Below, piece after piece: positions 1 to 11,124 of a stretch of DNA of 64,000 bases. The stretch lies in contig JAKSGN010000007.1 in assembly GCA_024180945.1 (NCBI GenBank), forward strand, positions 1,860,001-1,924,000, given 5' to 3'. A program made the position numbers and the translations under genes. This DNA is from Macrophomina tecta (lineage: Eukaryota; Ascomycota; Dothideomycetes; Botryosphaeriales; Botryosphaeriaceae). The notes below the pieces were generated by a model that made no database searches, was not told the DNA's origin, and worked only from the letters and a program-made list of their open reading frames with translations. Every line of letters starts with the position of its first letter. The stretch's first letter is position 1.

Positions 1-1194
1 GTACTACTTAAGGGAAGAACATACTATCAACCTCTAAAAGAAATAAAGCTTAAATAAGATTAAATTCTTTAACTATTACGAGCGCTTTATAGCCTTAAGG
101 AGTCTCTAGCTCTCTAGTAAAGACATTTCTACAAATCTTTAGAAGAGCTCGGCCTAACTTAAGTACTAAATACACCTTATTTATTTATAAATAATCACCT
201 ATTCGTCTTCTTCTTTATAGATAACGTTATTATAGTATACCATAAGCGAGATAAGCCTTTTATAGATACTTTCTAAGAAGATCTATTTAAACGCTATAAG
301 ATAAGAGTACTAGGAGAAGCATAATAGTTCTTAGCCTTACGTATTATAAGAAATAGAGAGTAGAAGCTCTTATAGCTTTCTTAGAAATTATATATCTCTA
401 GCCTTATCGCTCGCTACGGTATTAGTAAAAATTACTTTCTACCAACGCCTCTTCCAACAGATGAAGTACTCTAAGCGAATTAAGGCACGCATATAAGCGC
501 ATAAGATATTTACCTTTATTAAAGTAGGATTAGCTTAGCGCAGTTTATAGCTACTAGTATAAGGGTAGATATTATATACGCCTATTTAGCACTCTTATTC
601 TACCTTACTAATCCGTCTCCTCGCCACCTAGAGCTATTATAGCGGCTTCTTAGCTACCTAGTAGGAACGAAGAAACTCGCCTTATACTTCTAAGGTAATT
701 ATGATGAGAACTATATCTTTACTATTAGTAGTAATACGGTATTTACTAACGATCTGGACACACGCCGCAGCTACTAAGGCTCGATTATTACAATATTCGA
801 AGTAGCTGTTGATTAGAAGGCTATTAAGCAGCCTACTATTATAACCTTAACTACTAAAGCTAAGCTTCTCGCCTTATTAGAAGCTACTAAGTAGTACTTC
901 TAGTAAAAGCGCCTCTTTAGAGAAGTATAGTTCGATCTAGGCCATTAAATCAACGTTTAGTACGATAATAAGCAGACGCTTCGCCTTATATAAGAGAACG
1001 TTAGCAAACTCAACACCAAGCTACGTTATATAGATATTTACCACCATTGGCTGCGCTAGGAAGCCTAAGTAGGCAACGTACACCTCTAGTAGACGCCTAC
1101 AGTAGTAATATTAGTAGACGGTTTAACTAAAGCCTTACCTCGCCAAAAGCACGCTCAATTCGTTACGGCTATTAGACTTATACTACTCTATAAC
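1..1194 (+). mobile_element. Ty1/Copia retrotransposon pol remnant (reverse transcriptase and RNase H), RIP-decayed
   Basis: Translated in frame 1 without any frameshift, this stretch reads as the C-terminal half of a Copia polyprotein but is full of TAG and TAA stops. Visible landmarks in order are LLRALYSLKESLAL (RT, usually ALYGLKQAPRAW), VFFFIDNVIIVYH near 205-243 (the RT catalytic YVDD region, here IDN), FLTNPSPRHLELL and YLVGTKKLALYF, then IKQPTITTLTTKAKLLAL (RNase H, usually TVSLSSTEAEYIAL), DNKQTLRLI, and DGLTKALPRQKHAQF near 1117-1160 (usually ADILTKPLP). The 5' part lies outside the window. Very high AT content, with CAG/CAA-type codons turned into TAG/TAA while the frame is kept, is what RIP does to a repeat. 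The copy cannot be functional. Family assignment comes from motif order, with no search run. Confidence 0.9.
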
Positions 1195-1382
1195 TAACCT
1201 TCTTCCACTTGTTTCCTTATATAAGATAAGGCGCAACCCTCACTACTTTACTTATATCAGCTAGGGAACTTATACCTTTAAAGTTATTCCTTTTTACACA
1301 CACGAGTTCAATACTCACTCCTATCTGCGTTTAGCTACCTTTCTTATCACCTACTCCCCAAGCAGGCAGTACGTGAAGGGGG

Positions 1383-1555
1383 TGTATTGGATTAATCACG
1401 TGTTTCAAGGTCTCCTTATTATCACACCACATCGCTTAGCTACAATTACTCGTATAAGAGGCGGTCGGGTCACCAACCCTCTCCCTCTTCATGCCAATCA
1501 ATGCTAATCCACTTTCTTCATCACTAAATAAGCTGTCACCTCACTTGTTCCAACA
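1383..1555 (+). repeat. probable 3' LTR of the Copia element
   Basis: A purine run (gaaggggg) ends at 1382 and is followed directly by TGTATTGG. About 173 bp later the sequence ccaaca ends at 1555. The ends are an imperfect TG...CA inverted pair (TGTATTGG against TGTTGG), as in Copia LTRs. The location about 190 bp after the last pol motif fits a polypurine tract plus 3' LTR. The 5' LTR and target-site duplication cannot be checked because the element starts outside the window. Confidence 0.6.
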
Positions 1556-2115
1556 GTTTTCTCCACCTTTGTGGCAATTGTTTGACTCGCACAAAGGTCG
1601 TAGGTCGTCCTTTATCTTCAGACCCACTAGATTAATTTAGAATGACTCTGAATTCTTTACCAGTCTAGACTTAGTGTAAAAGTTCGCCGGTAAAATCACA
1701 TTCTTTCCACGATACCCTTTGAAGATCGTTTGAGCTTCCACTGTCCGGGAAAAGTATATCGTCCTCATTGGTAGCTGTTGCTCCAGGTCAGTTAGTAATT
1801 CTACCAGACATGGCTCGGTTCTCGGATTGCGGTCTATCTGGTCCTAGGCAACTATCGGACGTTCCTGCTGGGGCCTCACCCTGTGAAGCGGAACATGGGA
1901 TGTGGAAGAGGAATGAAGCCGACTTTCGTCCGTTTCTTGTCAATCACAACGACGATGGTGTTGCGAAGAAGAGCTCGCTGAGACACACGCAAGGTGAAAG
2001 AAGCACTGCTCATGCATAATGCGGCTTCCGGACACTCTTTTTCGTTCTCGCAACCGAAACGCGGCTTTTCAGTGTTCAATTTTTCGTGATACGCTTATTT
2101 AGTTCAGCCGCGTCA
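1556..2115. other. intergenic, no supported gene
   Basis: Base composition returns from AT-rich to normal after the LTR. Open frames here are short, overlap on both strands and show no recognisable motif. I see no gene. Confidence 0.5.
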
Positions 2116-2430
2116 ATGGCAGCCAGTCTCAGAATCTCTCAGTTGACTAAAACCGTGCATCGGGAGAAGTACCCAGCTATCGAACCGACTAAACCTGCGG
2201 ACTCAGCTACGGGTAAGGCCGTCGTCATCAGCGGGGGCACGACTGACGTCAGCTTTGCAGTGGCGCGCGGCTTCGCGGCTGCAGGTGCATCCACAGTCGT
2301 GCTTCTCGCCGAGCAAATACAAAGCTAGAGATGCAGATGACATTTAGACCCTATGAAAGGTGGTTACCGTAGTCCAGCGCAATGGCGCCCATCATGTTTT
2401 GACCGTAGGCAGGGGAAGAAGTTAAGACGC
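2116..2430 (+). pseudogene. short-chain dehydrogenase/reductase N-terminal fragment, decayed
   Basis: From the ATG at 2116 the frame reads MAASLRISQLTKTVHREKYP followed by GKAVVISGG and ARGFAAAGASTVVLL. This matches the N-terminus of fungal SDR enzymes: a beta strand, the glycine-rich NAD(P) loop and helix B. The loop is damaged, because the usual TGGxxGIG reads SGGTTDVSF. A stop follows at about 2326. Weak similarity to the next SDR segment (VVTVVQRNGAHHVLTV) continues in another frame to about 2430 and then disappears. The catalytic Tyr-x-x-x-Lys region is absent. This is a truncated, inactive relic next to the RIP-affected retroelement. Confidence 0.65.
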
Positions 2431-2825
2431 GTATACATATGTATTAAACGATTGCTAAATCCTGGAGGGAAATTGAACAAAGCTTCAAAGAAATGCAGAC
2501 TACACGCCGTTGTTCGCGAATGGCCGGCCGGCCATGATATATAGGGAAGGACGAATGTGCGGATCGTATGATTGTTGATTGTTTCGAAGGCTGTATGGGG
2601 TGGCGAGACCAAAGGCGGGGTTCCAATGCAACGGACACGAGGATGGTTGGAGGCTGCACCTGGTAGAGTAAAGCGGAGGTGGAGAAGTAAGAATGGTGTG
2701 GTTGGAATTGGCTTTGGCGGGGCAACTTCGCTTCAGGTGAAGTGGGGACCAGACCTGCCTGCGTCACTTTCTTCCGTCCGGCACCGGCAACACTCCACCG
2801 ACCACCATCTTTGCACTCTCTCAGA
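2431..2825. other. intergenic, promoter side of the hydrolase gene
   Basis: No coding signal is recognised. The last part should hold the promoter and 5' leader of the gene starting at 2826. Confidence 0.45.
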
Positions 2826-4057
2826 ATGTTGATTGAGGAAAGCCATCAAGATGTTGCCACCCAGGCTGGTGGTGACATGCGTAAGAAGTGGCTCCTTCCT
2901 GCTGTTCGGAAACCAGCTGAACTCCTCCAGGCATCTTCTTCTTCCACCCCAAGATCGATGGTTACCCCAAGGCCAAGTTTCCCGGCGTTGTCGTTTTCAG
3001 CGAGATCTACCAGGGTAGGCTCAGTTTCCTTTGCGCTTCTTTGGATTATTTCATTTCTCCAAATATCCCACACCCTGGACCTGGGAGCAATGACTTCAAC
3101 CTCTTATCAATCCCATCACGCTTTCTCAGCTTTCTATATCAAAAATACAAGTCTTCACAGGTCTATTTCTTCCGCGTGCTATTTCACTTCTACAAGCAGA
3201 TCCATTCCCCTTTGAAAAGCCCTCTCCGTCTACAATACCCAACCCCCACCCTCTCCGACCACCTCCTCTAAACCCTTCTCCCCCACAGTAACGGGCCCCG
3301 TCGCGCGCTTCGCCCGCCAAATCAGCAGCCACGGCTACATCGTCGCCGCGCCCTCCTCCTACCACGAATTCACGGGCCCCGAGCCCCTAGCCTACGACGG
3401 TCCCGGCACCGACAAGGGCAACGAATGGAAGGTCGCAAAGGAAGTGTCCGCCTACGACGAGGACGCGCGCCTGGCCGTCGACGCGTTGCTCGCGCTGCCC
3501 ACCTGCAACGGGCGCATCGGCACCACCGGCATGTGCCTCGGCGGGCACCTGGCCTACAGGTGCGCGCTGGACAGCCGCGTGCGCGCCGCCGTCTGCTACT
3601 TCGCGACCGACATCCACAGCGCGACGCTCGGCAAGGGGAAGAGCGACGACAGCTTGAAGAGGGCGGCAGAGATCAAGGGCGAGTTGGTCATGGTGAGTGT
3701 TGCAAACTCCCCTCCCTCTTCTCTTCTTCCTCTTCTCCGTCTTGCTCTTCGTGTCGAGATTGGCGGTGGGGATTGATGGTTTGTTCTCAGATCTTCGGCA
3801 AACGCGACACCCACGTCCCGCCCGCTGGCCGCGACCTCATCCGCAAGACGCTGCACGACGCCGGCGTGACCTTCAGCTTCTACGAGGTCGCCTGGGCCCA
3901 GCACGCCTTCATCCGCGACGAGCTGTCCAAGGGCCGCTACGACCCGGCCATCGCAGGCATCTGCTTCCAGATGCTGCTCGAGCTGTTCAACCGCACGCTG
4001 CGCTCTGATCTGGGCCCGCGCGAGGGCGAGGCCGCCGAGCCGGAGGATGTGTGCTAG
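2826..4057 (+). CDS. dienelactone hydrolase family protein (4 exons)
   Basis: Exons are 2826-2880, 2931-3014, 3289-3692 and 3791-4057, with GT-AG introns throughout. They join to 269 codons without a stop. The protein is an alpha/beta hydrolase of the dienelactone hydrolase family. It has FPGVVVFSEIYQ near the N-terminus and the nucleophile elbow GMCLGGH (Cys about residue 129). Asp near 187 in FGKRDTHVPP and His near 219 in WAQHAFIRDE complete a Cys-Asp-His triad. Family members hydrolyse cyclic dienelactones and related esters, probably in the cytosol as there is no signal peptide. The true substrate is unknown. The first exon (MLIEESHQDV...) is short, and its start was chosen because it gives the conserved N-terminus after splicing. 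The second intron is long for this genome (274 nt). Confidence 0.88.
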
Positions 4058-4544
4058 TTGGCGTTGATGGCAAAAGTAGGGCTTTCGCTGAAAGATTGGC
4101 AGCATTCACTGCCTCCAATCAATTCCATGGCAATTTCATGAAGCATGCTTTTCCCTTTGGTAGACCGACAGCAAAAAACTGCATAAGCCATCTCCGTCTA
4201 TAGTCTTGAGCGGGAAGGAACAAAATCCAAGAAAAATAAAGATTAAAACCCCACGAAGCAAGAAGTGAAACAAGCCCCAAAGTCATGAAAAGTGTGATGA
4301 CTATGATGATTATTTCCTTCCCAATCTAAACCGCTGAAACGCCCCAGATGTGTCATTGACCAGAACAAGTACTCTCTGCATTTTTGTCTTGCTCCCATCA
4401 TTAGCAAGCGCAAAGCTCCATCCCTTTTTCTTTTCCTTTTCTGCCAATGGGAATCACACCACCCAGTATCCTCCTGGGACATCCTTTCAGGAAATGCCAC
4501 GTCTATGATCCTTCACTTCCTCGAAACATCTCTCAGCGCCTTAT
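4058..4544. other. convergent intergenic region
   Basis: This lies between the 3' ends of the hydrolase gene and SSZ1. AATAAA-like A-rich stretches occur near 4230-4245. No gene is supported. Confidence 0.5.
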
Positions 4545-6432
4545 CTATGCGCTGCCGTTCTGGCTAGCGGCAGGCTTCTCAACGTTGCCCCTGACACCGC
4601 CCTTGCCACCGACCTCACGGATGACAACCTGCACGCCAAGATCAGCATCGACGTTGATCTGAACCTCGACCTTAGCGCCCTTCTTGACGCCCTTGAGCGC
4701 AGCCTCGGCGATGGGCGTGCCGGCCTTCCAGACCTTGGAGCGGACCTCCTCAGGCTCCTCGTCCGAGTCAATGTCCGAATCATCATCCTCCTCGCTGCCC
4801 TCCTTGTTGCCGTTCTCCTTGGGCTTGGGCTCCGGCTTCTCGACCTTGATCTCGCGGATGCCCTCGCAGATCTTGACGAGCACGTCGCCGCCCTCGCGGG
4901 GGGTAGCAATCTGCGCGGTGCGCCTGACGGGGACGGGGGTCTCGGCATCGATGAGGGGGCGGAAGACGCCGTGCTCGGCGGATTCGGAAATGCAGAGGAC
5001 GCCGATGGCCTTAGACAAGTGAGGAGCGAGAGTGACCATGGCGTGGGTGCTCTGCTCAATGTCCTCGGTCTCGAACTCCTGGATCAGCGAGGCCTGAATG
5101 GCGGCGCCGCGGACAGAGAGCTCGGAGGGGTTGATGGCAGTGGCGGAGGTGGAGGGAGCGAGGACTGTGGTGCTCTCGGGGAAGGCGCTCTGGACGCTGC
5201 GGGCGATCTTGGGAGTGTGGCTGGAGCCACCGGCAAGGATGATCTCATCGATATCAAGGACATCCAACTCGGCCTTTTCGACGACGTGAGTGATCAGTCG
5301 GGTAAGGCTGGCAATCTGCTTGTTGGCCAGCAGCTCGTAGCGGGTGCGGTTGACGGTAGCGGTGAAGTCAATGCCATCAGCCAAGCTCTCAACGCTGAAG
5401 TTGGCCGACTGTCCAATGCTGAGCGCCTTCTTGACGGCCTCGGACTCGAGCTTGAGCTTGGCAAGGCTGCGGTCGTTCTGGCGGGGATCGGTCTTGTGCT
5501 TCTTGATGAACTCTTTGGCGAAGTAGTCCATCAAGACCTGGTCGAGCTGGGCACCAGCAACCTCGTAGTCGTGGAGGGTAGCCAGAATGCTATACATGCC
5601 GCCCCTCGAAGCAACGACGGCAACGTCAGAGCGGGTACCACCAATATCGGCAACCACAACAATCTTGTCCGAAACTTTGGCCTCGGGGCGAGCATCGTAG
5701 GCAAGAACGACAGAAACCGGCTCGTGGATGAACTGCAGGACCTCAATCTCAGCGTCCTTGGCAGCCTTGTTCAGGGCCTCCTTCTGGCTGTCGGTGAAGT
5801 TGGTAGGAACGGTGATAACGGCGGCGTTGACGGTCTTGCCTAGGTAGTCGGAGGCAGAGTTCTTCAACCTGCGCAGGTGCCTCGTGGTGATCTCGGAGAT
5901 GGTACGGGTGTTCTCGACATCCTCCTCAGTATCCTTGATCGTGAAAGCAATGGTGGATTCATGCTCCTTGGGGTGCGCTGACTGGTGGCAAGGCGTGGGA
6001 TCTATCGACTTGAAGCTACAATCACTGTCAGCACAGCGTAACGAGGGCTGGCGGGGCAGGAACATACTCCTTGCCGAGGAAATCTCTGAAGTAGGCAACG
6101 GTGTTCTTCGAGTTGCGGACGAGTTGGGCCTTAGCCTGGGCACCGTGGAACTCCTCGCCAGAGACGTAAGAGAGAATGGTAGGGATTTGGCGGTCTGGAA
6201 GGGTCTTGTTAATATCCAGGTGAACCACCGCGGGGTGTTAAGAACGGCTGCTACTAACCTCCCTCCTCGTTGGCAATAACCTCAGCCTTGCCCTCCTGCG
6301 AGCCGTTAGTCTCACGTGAGCCTCAAACATGGTCCAGCGGGGTCCTACGCCGGTGGTGTAGGCGATGGAGCTGTAGGAGTTGCCAAAGGAAATACCAATG
6401 GCAACCCGCTGCGGGGCAGTCTCTTCGCTCAT
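4545..6432 (-). CDS. SSZ1: ribosome-associated complex Hsp70-like subunit SSZ1
   Basis: Minus-strand exons from the start are 6349-6432, 6259-6295, 6068-6194 and 4545-6015, giving 572 residues. The protein opens MSEETAPQRVAIGISFGNSY, the Hsp70 ATP-binding phosphate-1 motif. It continues through EGKAEVIANEEGDRQIPT, NTVAYFRDFLGKDFKSIDPT, AAVITVPTNFTDSQKEAL and the adenosine motif IILAGGSSHTPKI. The peptide-binding half is short and ends in an acidic stretch, as in Ssz1 and unlike canonical Hsp70. Ssz1 pairs with the J-protein zuotin on the ribosome to stimulate Ssb and assist nascent-chain folding in the cytosol. The three small 5' introns restore the conserved reading exactly, which fixes the start at 6432. 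It is divergently arranged with RRP40, 254 bp away. Confidence 0.93.
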
Positions 6433-6686
6433 CTTGGTATGTGTGATGTGGAGTCCGTATCCGGTGCCTGGGAAAATTCGGGATGAGGTATCCGAGAAAG
6501 AGACAGGTGTTTCTATAAAGGCTGGAGTGCAGAGGCCGTGGAGGTCTGGTGCAGGAACAATGGAAATCGAGGCCGAAGTTTTTTGGAGCGGCGCAACCCC
6601 GGCTGAATTTTTATGCACCATCTTTGCCGCCGCGACCGACCTCCGCCGCTGACCGCAACCACGTTCCCCAATTATTGGTCGCGATC
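6433..6686. promoter_or_regulatory. 254-bp bidirectional promoter between SSZ1 and RRP40
   Basis: The two start codons are head to head 254 bp apart, so both promoters and 5' leaders must share this interval. I see no clear TATA box. Co-regulation of these two ribosome/RNA-related genes is inference. Confidence 0.6.
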
Positions 6687-7501
6687 ATGGCCACTGATAT
6701 CGTTCTACCCGGAGATGAGGTCCCCCAATCGATACTGGACGCCTCTCAGAACCACAAAAAACCTCTCATAATTGGACCCGGCCTACGCCACATCCCACCG
6801 TCCACCATCACTACCACCATTGCCGGCTCTTTGAATGTCGATACCCGGAAGAACGCTATATGGGTCGAGCGTAATGGCGGTCGCGTAAGTTTCCCACCAC
6901 GGCCTGCGGTACTGAGAGTCGTGGGACTAATTCCGAGCCTCAGTACGTGCCGGTGCAAAACGATGTAATTCTCGCAACCGTCCATCACTCGGCCACCGAG
7001 ATGTTCATTTGCTCAATAACGCCATACACGCCCATGGCGAACCTCCCGCACCTGGCTTTTGAGGGCGCCACCAAGAAGACACGTCCGCAACTGGCCCCCG
7101 GTGCCCTAGTATACGCGCGCATCAGCGCCGCCAGCAAACACATGGAACCGGAACTGGAGTGTGTCTCAGCGACTACTGGAAAGGCAGATGGCCTGGGTCC
7201 GCTGAAGGGCGGTATGGTATTTGAGATCAGCCTCGGAATGGCGAGGAGGCTGTTGATGCCCGCGGGCAAGAAGAACGCGGGTGAAGGCGGCCCGGGTAAA
7301 ATTGTCGTCCTGGAAGAGCTTGCAGAAAGAGTACGGTTTGAGGTTGCGGTTGGAAGGAATGGTCGAGTATGGGTGAATAGTGAGGAGGGCGGTGTCAAGG
7401 TCGTTCTGGCGGTGGGCAAGGCACTCACGGAGACTGACGAGAAAGGTCTGGGGATCGAAGGTCAAAGAGAAATGGTTTCGAAGCTGCTGAAGGGCTTGTA
7501 A
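6687..7501 (+). CDS. RRP40: exosome complex RNA-binding subunit RRP40
   Basis: Exons 6687-6884 and 6944-7501 encode 251 residues, close to yeast Rrp40 (240). The N-terminal domain contains the conserved opening IVLPGDEVP and IGPGLRHIPPS. The S1 domain follows with YVPVQNDVILATVHH and AFEGATKKTRPQLAPGALVYARI. The C-terminal KH-like part includes GMVFEISLGMARRLLMP, and the end has VAVGRNGRVWVNS. Rrp40 is one of the three cap subunits of the RNA exosome in nucleus and cytoplasm, guiding RNA to the nuclease. The 59-nt intron (6885-6943) lies in phase 0 after ERNGGR. It is a neighbour of SSZ1 on the opposite strand. Confidence 0.93.
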
Positions 7502-8226
7502 AGGGATCTCACGGGGTGTGGGTCTTTGCATTGATACCTAAAATTTCATGGTCAGGGATGGCGTTGGGTGGCATTGTTGCATTTGCATCGGCATAGGGTG
7601 TTAAGGTTGGTTTTTCAAAAAGGTAGTTGGTCCTGCAGGATCGACAGCAGGAACGATGCGCGGAGCCATGTGTGTATGGAGCGTTGTTATTTTGCCTATT
7701 TCGACGAGTTTACATAACATACGTCGAATGCGACATGCAAACAGTTGTGGTCGTTTGACCTTGGAGAACGAAGTCAGGTTTGGTGAAGACTGAGTGGTTT
7801 AAAGACAATCTGATAGTTACCCCGGAGCAGCTTTACAGACAACGAAAACCCGTCAGTATGAAGATGGCTTACTCCGACTTACTTAGAGATGTGATCATGA
7901 GTGCTCTTAGGATTTATTTCAAGAACCAGCTGTGAAATTAAAGCAACTGCGCACATGTAGTAATATCTATTAATTACCTTCGGTTATAACCTTGCTGTGC
8001 TCTCTTTTAACATATACACCGAGCCTTGTTGGCCTGCCCGAGCTTAATGGCATGCGCTTTGCTCCATGTAGCTTGGTCTTGACACCGCTTTAAGTTCCCA
8101 TATACTCCAGAAAATGTACGTACTTCGCGAATCGAAAACACTTGGGTATCATATCAAAACTCATCCACACCAGCAGATCTCCGTACACTGCGGTCACTCA
8201 CGCCGTCTTTCGTTTTGTGAAGGACT
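7502..8226. other. convergent intergenic region
   Basis: This is 725 bp between the 3' ends of RRP40 and SPC19. No open frame of note, RNA gene or repeat is visible. Confidence 0.5.
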
Positions 8227-8836
8227 TCAGTGATTGAATTGCTGCGGTGCCGCCATGCTCATCCGAAGTTGGCGCTCCCGCTGTTGTGCTTGCAGCGTCA
8301 AACGATCCACGGCAAAGCTTAGCCTCTCCTTCTTTTGACGTAGCTGCTTCATCTTCAGTTCTTCCAGCGGTGCCAGCCCTCCTGAGCCTGGAACCCTACT
8401 GCCAGCCCTGCTTGCGCTCCGTGACCGCGATGCCGACGGCTCATTGTTGTACTGCGATAGACGACCCTCGTTGAGCTCACACTTGGCGATTAAGGACTGC
8501 TCGCGGCGCTCCAGTTTATCAAGGTAGTTGGATACGCGGTTTAGGAGGTTCTCGACTTCGGGACGAATTTCGGAAAGCAATGAGCGTTGGGCATTACGTA
8601 GGTCGGGCTCCGAGATGAGCTCGAAGTGCTGGGAGTATTGTCAGGACACATTCCCGGTTTGGATGCTACAAGACACGCGTAGCATGGTGCTATGGCGAGC
8701 TTACGCGCGTAGTCTGCAGGACTTTTGACATGCGAGGAAAGTCATTAACGCCGGTATCGAGGATGGAGATGGAGGAATCCAGCAATTGCATGCTCGAGCG
8801 TAGGGAAGACACGCAGCCCTCGAGAGAACTGGCCAT
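8227..8836 (-). CDS. SPC19: DASH/DAM1 complex subunit SPC19
   Basis: Exons 8705-8836 and 8227-8628 on the minus strand encode 177 residues. The N-terminal exon reads MASSLEGCVSSLRSSMQLLD then SSISILDTGVNDFPRMSKVL. The second exon begins HFELISEPDLRNAQRSLLSE and runs through IRPEVENLLNRV and LDKLERREQSLIAKCELNEG, the family signature helices. The remainder is a Ser/Arg-rich linker followed by a coiled-coil-like segment (LKMKQLRQKKERLSF). Spc19 is a subunit of the fungal-specific DASH ring, which couples kinetochores to spindle microtubules. The 76-nt intron has a CTGAC branch site. The start is set by the conserved N-terminus encoded in the small first exon. Confidence 0.9.
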
Positions 8837-9152
8837 GATGAATGGTGCCGCTGAGCTGCCGCTTACGAGTAAATTGGAGTTTCGTCGCCGCGGGGTAGCT
8901 GCGCTCTTTGGTGTGTTTGTCGAAGTAGTCGGTAGTGTTTACAATGCCGCGGGCGGTGAGGCGCTCTCCATCCCCGCTGCAAAAGCGGCGAGGGAGGGCG
9001 CTAAGAGCGGCATGGACATTTTCCCTCCGGGCGAGAGTCCTTGGCGCGAGGACCGCCGACTTCGACCTCATCATCCGCCGACCCAGCAAAAGTCAAGCTC
9101 ATCCATCCGTCAACCTTCACAACATCCCGCGTCACTCCCGCCATCCGTCAAA
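8837..9152. promoter_or_regulatory. 316-bp divergent promoter between SPC19 and ATP18
   Basis: Head-to-head start codons at 8836 (minus) and 9153 (plus) leave 316 bp for both promoters. The last 50 bp before ATP18 are pyrimidine-rich, as is common for fungal leaders. Confidence 0.55.
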
Positions 9153-9701
9153 ATGTCCCTCCTCGGCAAGAAGTGGCCCGCGCCCGTCGGTATGGTGCAT
9201 CTGCTCCCCCATTGCGGCGTCTGGAAGCTGTCAATTGTCGCGACAGAACGACTGCTAACGATTCTCCCTCTACAGCCAGGCCTATGGCTCCGTTCTACGC
9301 TGCCGGTAAGCATTCATGCCCCAGCCGACCGATCAATTCCGATTGCAAACGAAGCCTCCTCAACCACATCAGAGAAGCTGGATATACGGACGTACAGAAA
9401 TAGCACGAGCGCAGAGGCTAATCTAGACATTGCAGGCTTGGTCATCCTCTACGGCATCAACTCCTTCGCTACCACCATGCGGAACAGTGCGTATTTCCAT
9501 CGCTTCCCCACATGAAACCCTCGTCCTCTACCCTAGGTTCCGCGACCGTCTCAGGATTCTCCACCGCCGTCTCGGTTGTTCCTAGCCCACGTGCCGCCTT
9601 AGCCGCCTTCATGCGAATGAACAAACCGCTGATCTGAGGGATTTGTAGCCGACGAGTTCAAGAACGACCCCCGCAACGGTGTCAAGCCTGCTGCCCACTA
9701 G
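9153..9701 (+). CDS. ATP18: mitochondrial F1Fo ATP synthase subunit i/j (ATP18)
   Basis: Four tiny exons (9153-9189, 9276-9305, 9436-9486, 9649-9701) join to 56 residues. The protein reads MSLLGKKWPAPVARPMAPFY then AAGLVILYGINSFATTM and ends DEFKNDPRNGVKPAAH. The pattern is a short amphipathic N-terminus with a P-rich turn, one transmembrane helix and a hydrophilic tail. This matches Atp18, a small inner-membrane subunit at the Fo dimer interface. No single open frame covers the gene, so it is missed without splicing. The three introns (86, 130 and 162 nt) occupy more than twice the coding length. The first has a clear GCTAAC branch site. The last junction (A|CC giving Thr) is the least certain. 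Confidence 0.88.
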
Positions 9702-11091
9702 ATCCGCCGAACGACTACGAAGGAGTTGTGGGGGTGTCTAATACCCATATTAGATGGAGGCAGCGGCTTTTTCTAGGTGGAAAAGGCCAATTGTGGCTGT
9801 AAATATAGCCTGAGAGAAATTGAGACTCGTCCGAAAAGCGTTCGAAGTGTTCAGCATTCTGGGACTGGTTATCCCGAGCCGGTAGACTGTATTCCGCCAA
9901 TGGACCTGTGCGTGTTCGGTCGATGCTGCAACAGGGTGCCCGCCCCTTGCACCCGCGTGCTCTACCTTGCCACAATCACCTTATGGCCACTCTTCGCGTT
10001 CACCGCCGGTTTGCAGTTCATACCTGCTTCATTCTGCTTTATCTATCGCCGCGTAGCCAGCATTGTGAAACTTGACGTGCAGAATGGCGGCCGGCGGGAC
10101 AGCTCACAATATGCAACTAGGCTGCATTCTCTAGATTGCAAGGCTTTAAATACCAAAGGGCTATAGTCTCCTATTGGCGGAATGTCAGAGCCAGTCTGTC
10201 CAATACTCATGCATCATATTGCTGCAACCCTGGCAAGCCATCCGATTCATCATTGAATCCGATCCATGAACCCGTAGCCTTCCCCGGCCGCGCAAAGCAA
10301 TTGAAAGCTTGTCGGCCTGTAAGAGGACGCGTCGTGGCCGACGGCCAGTGGCCCGCGCACTCTCCAGTCTTCGAATTGGGTGAGGGCCGGTCCGTGACAT
10401 GCGCGCGGATGAAGGTTGCTGCGGCAGCATGGCTGGACTACGACTAGTGAGGCCGTCGGGGGGTCGATCTTGGCACGAGTCGGTTCGGGAAGGGGAGGGG
10501 GCCAGATTGCGGAGGCGGGCGGGATCACAGGATTCTCGGGCACGCGTGATGATGAAGGGCTGGCGAGCTGCTTCTGGAGAACGAGCACGTGTGTGACGTG
10601 TACATCTAGCAGCGGCTCGAGCGGGAAAGTAGCCCATCTGGAGACAGCCGAGCAACTGCTGGTGGCTTGTCTTGGTCAGATCAGAGGCTGCATGGGCGGG
10701 CATGGACAGTGCGAATGAATATACGACTGGGAGTAGGCGAGAGTGGGGAATGATGTGCACTTGTGGCTGGCCGGCGACGGAAACGGAAAGTCACGATAGC
10801 AGGTGAAGACATCGGCGATGGTGGACGAACATCATTTCCTCTAGTGCAACTCACTATTTTAGTTAGGGGCGGAAAGCGCGCGCGCGAAAGATCGGGAACA
10901 GTAGGTGCCTTTTGTTTTGCTTTTGATGTCTGAAAAGCAGACGGCGGAGAGGTTGCTTCAAGACATGGCCGGTGGCTGAGACACGTTCCGCTGCAGGCTA
11001 TGCCATGAAGGGGTCCCGACTGCGAGCGGAGCCGTGACGCACATTTGATCCAGTCCGCCTCGGCCGGCACTCTGCGAACTGCGGTCTTCAT

Positions 11092-11124
<33 letters not shown>

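Noticed and set aside
10185..10760. 191-codon minus frame in the GC-rich gap
   Set aside because: No motif; overlapping frames of similar size exist on the other strand.
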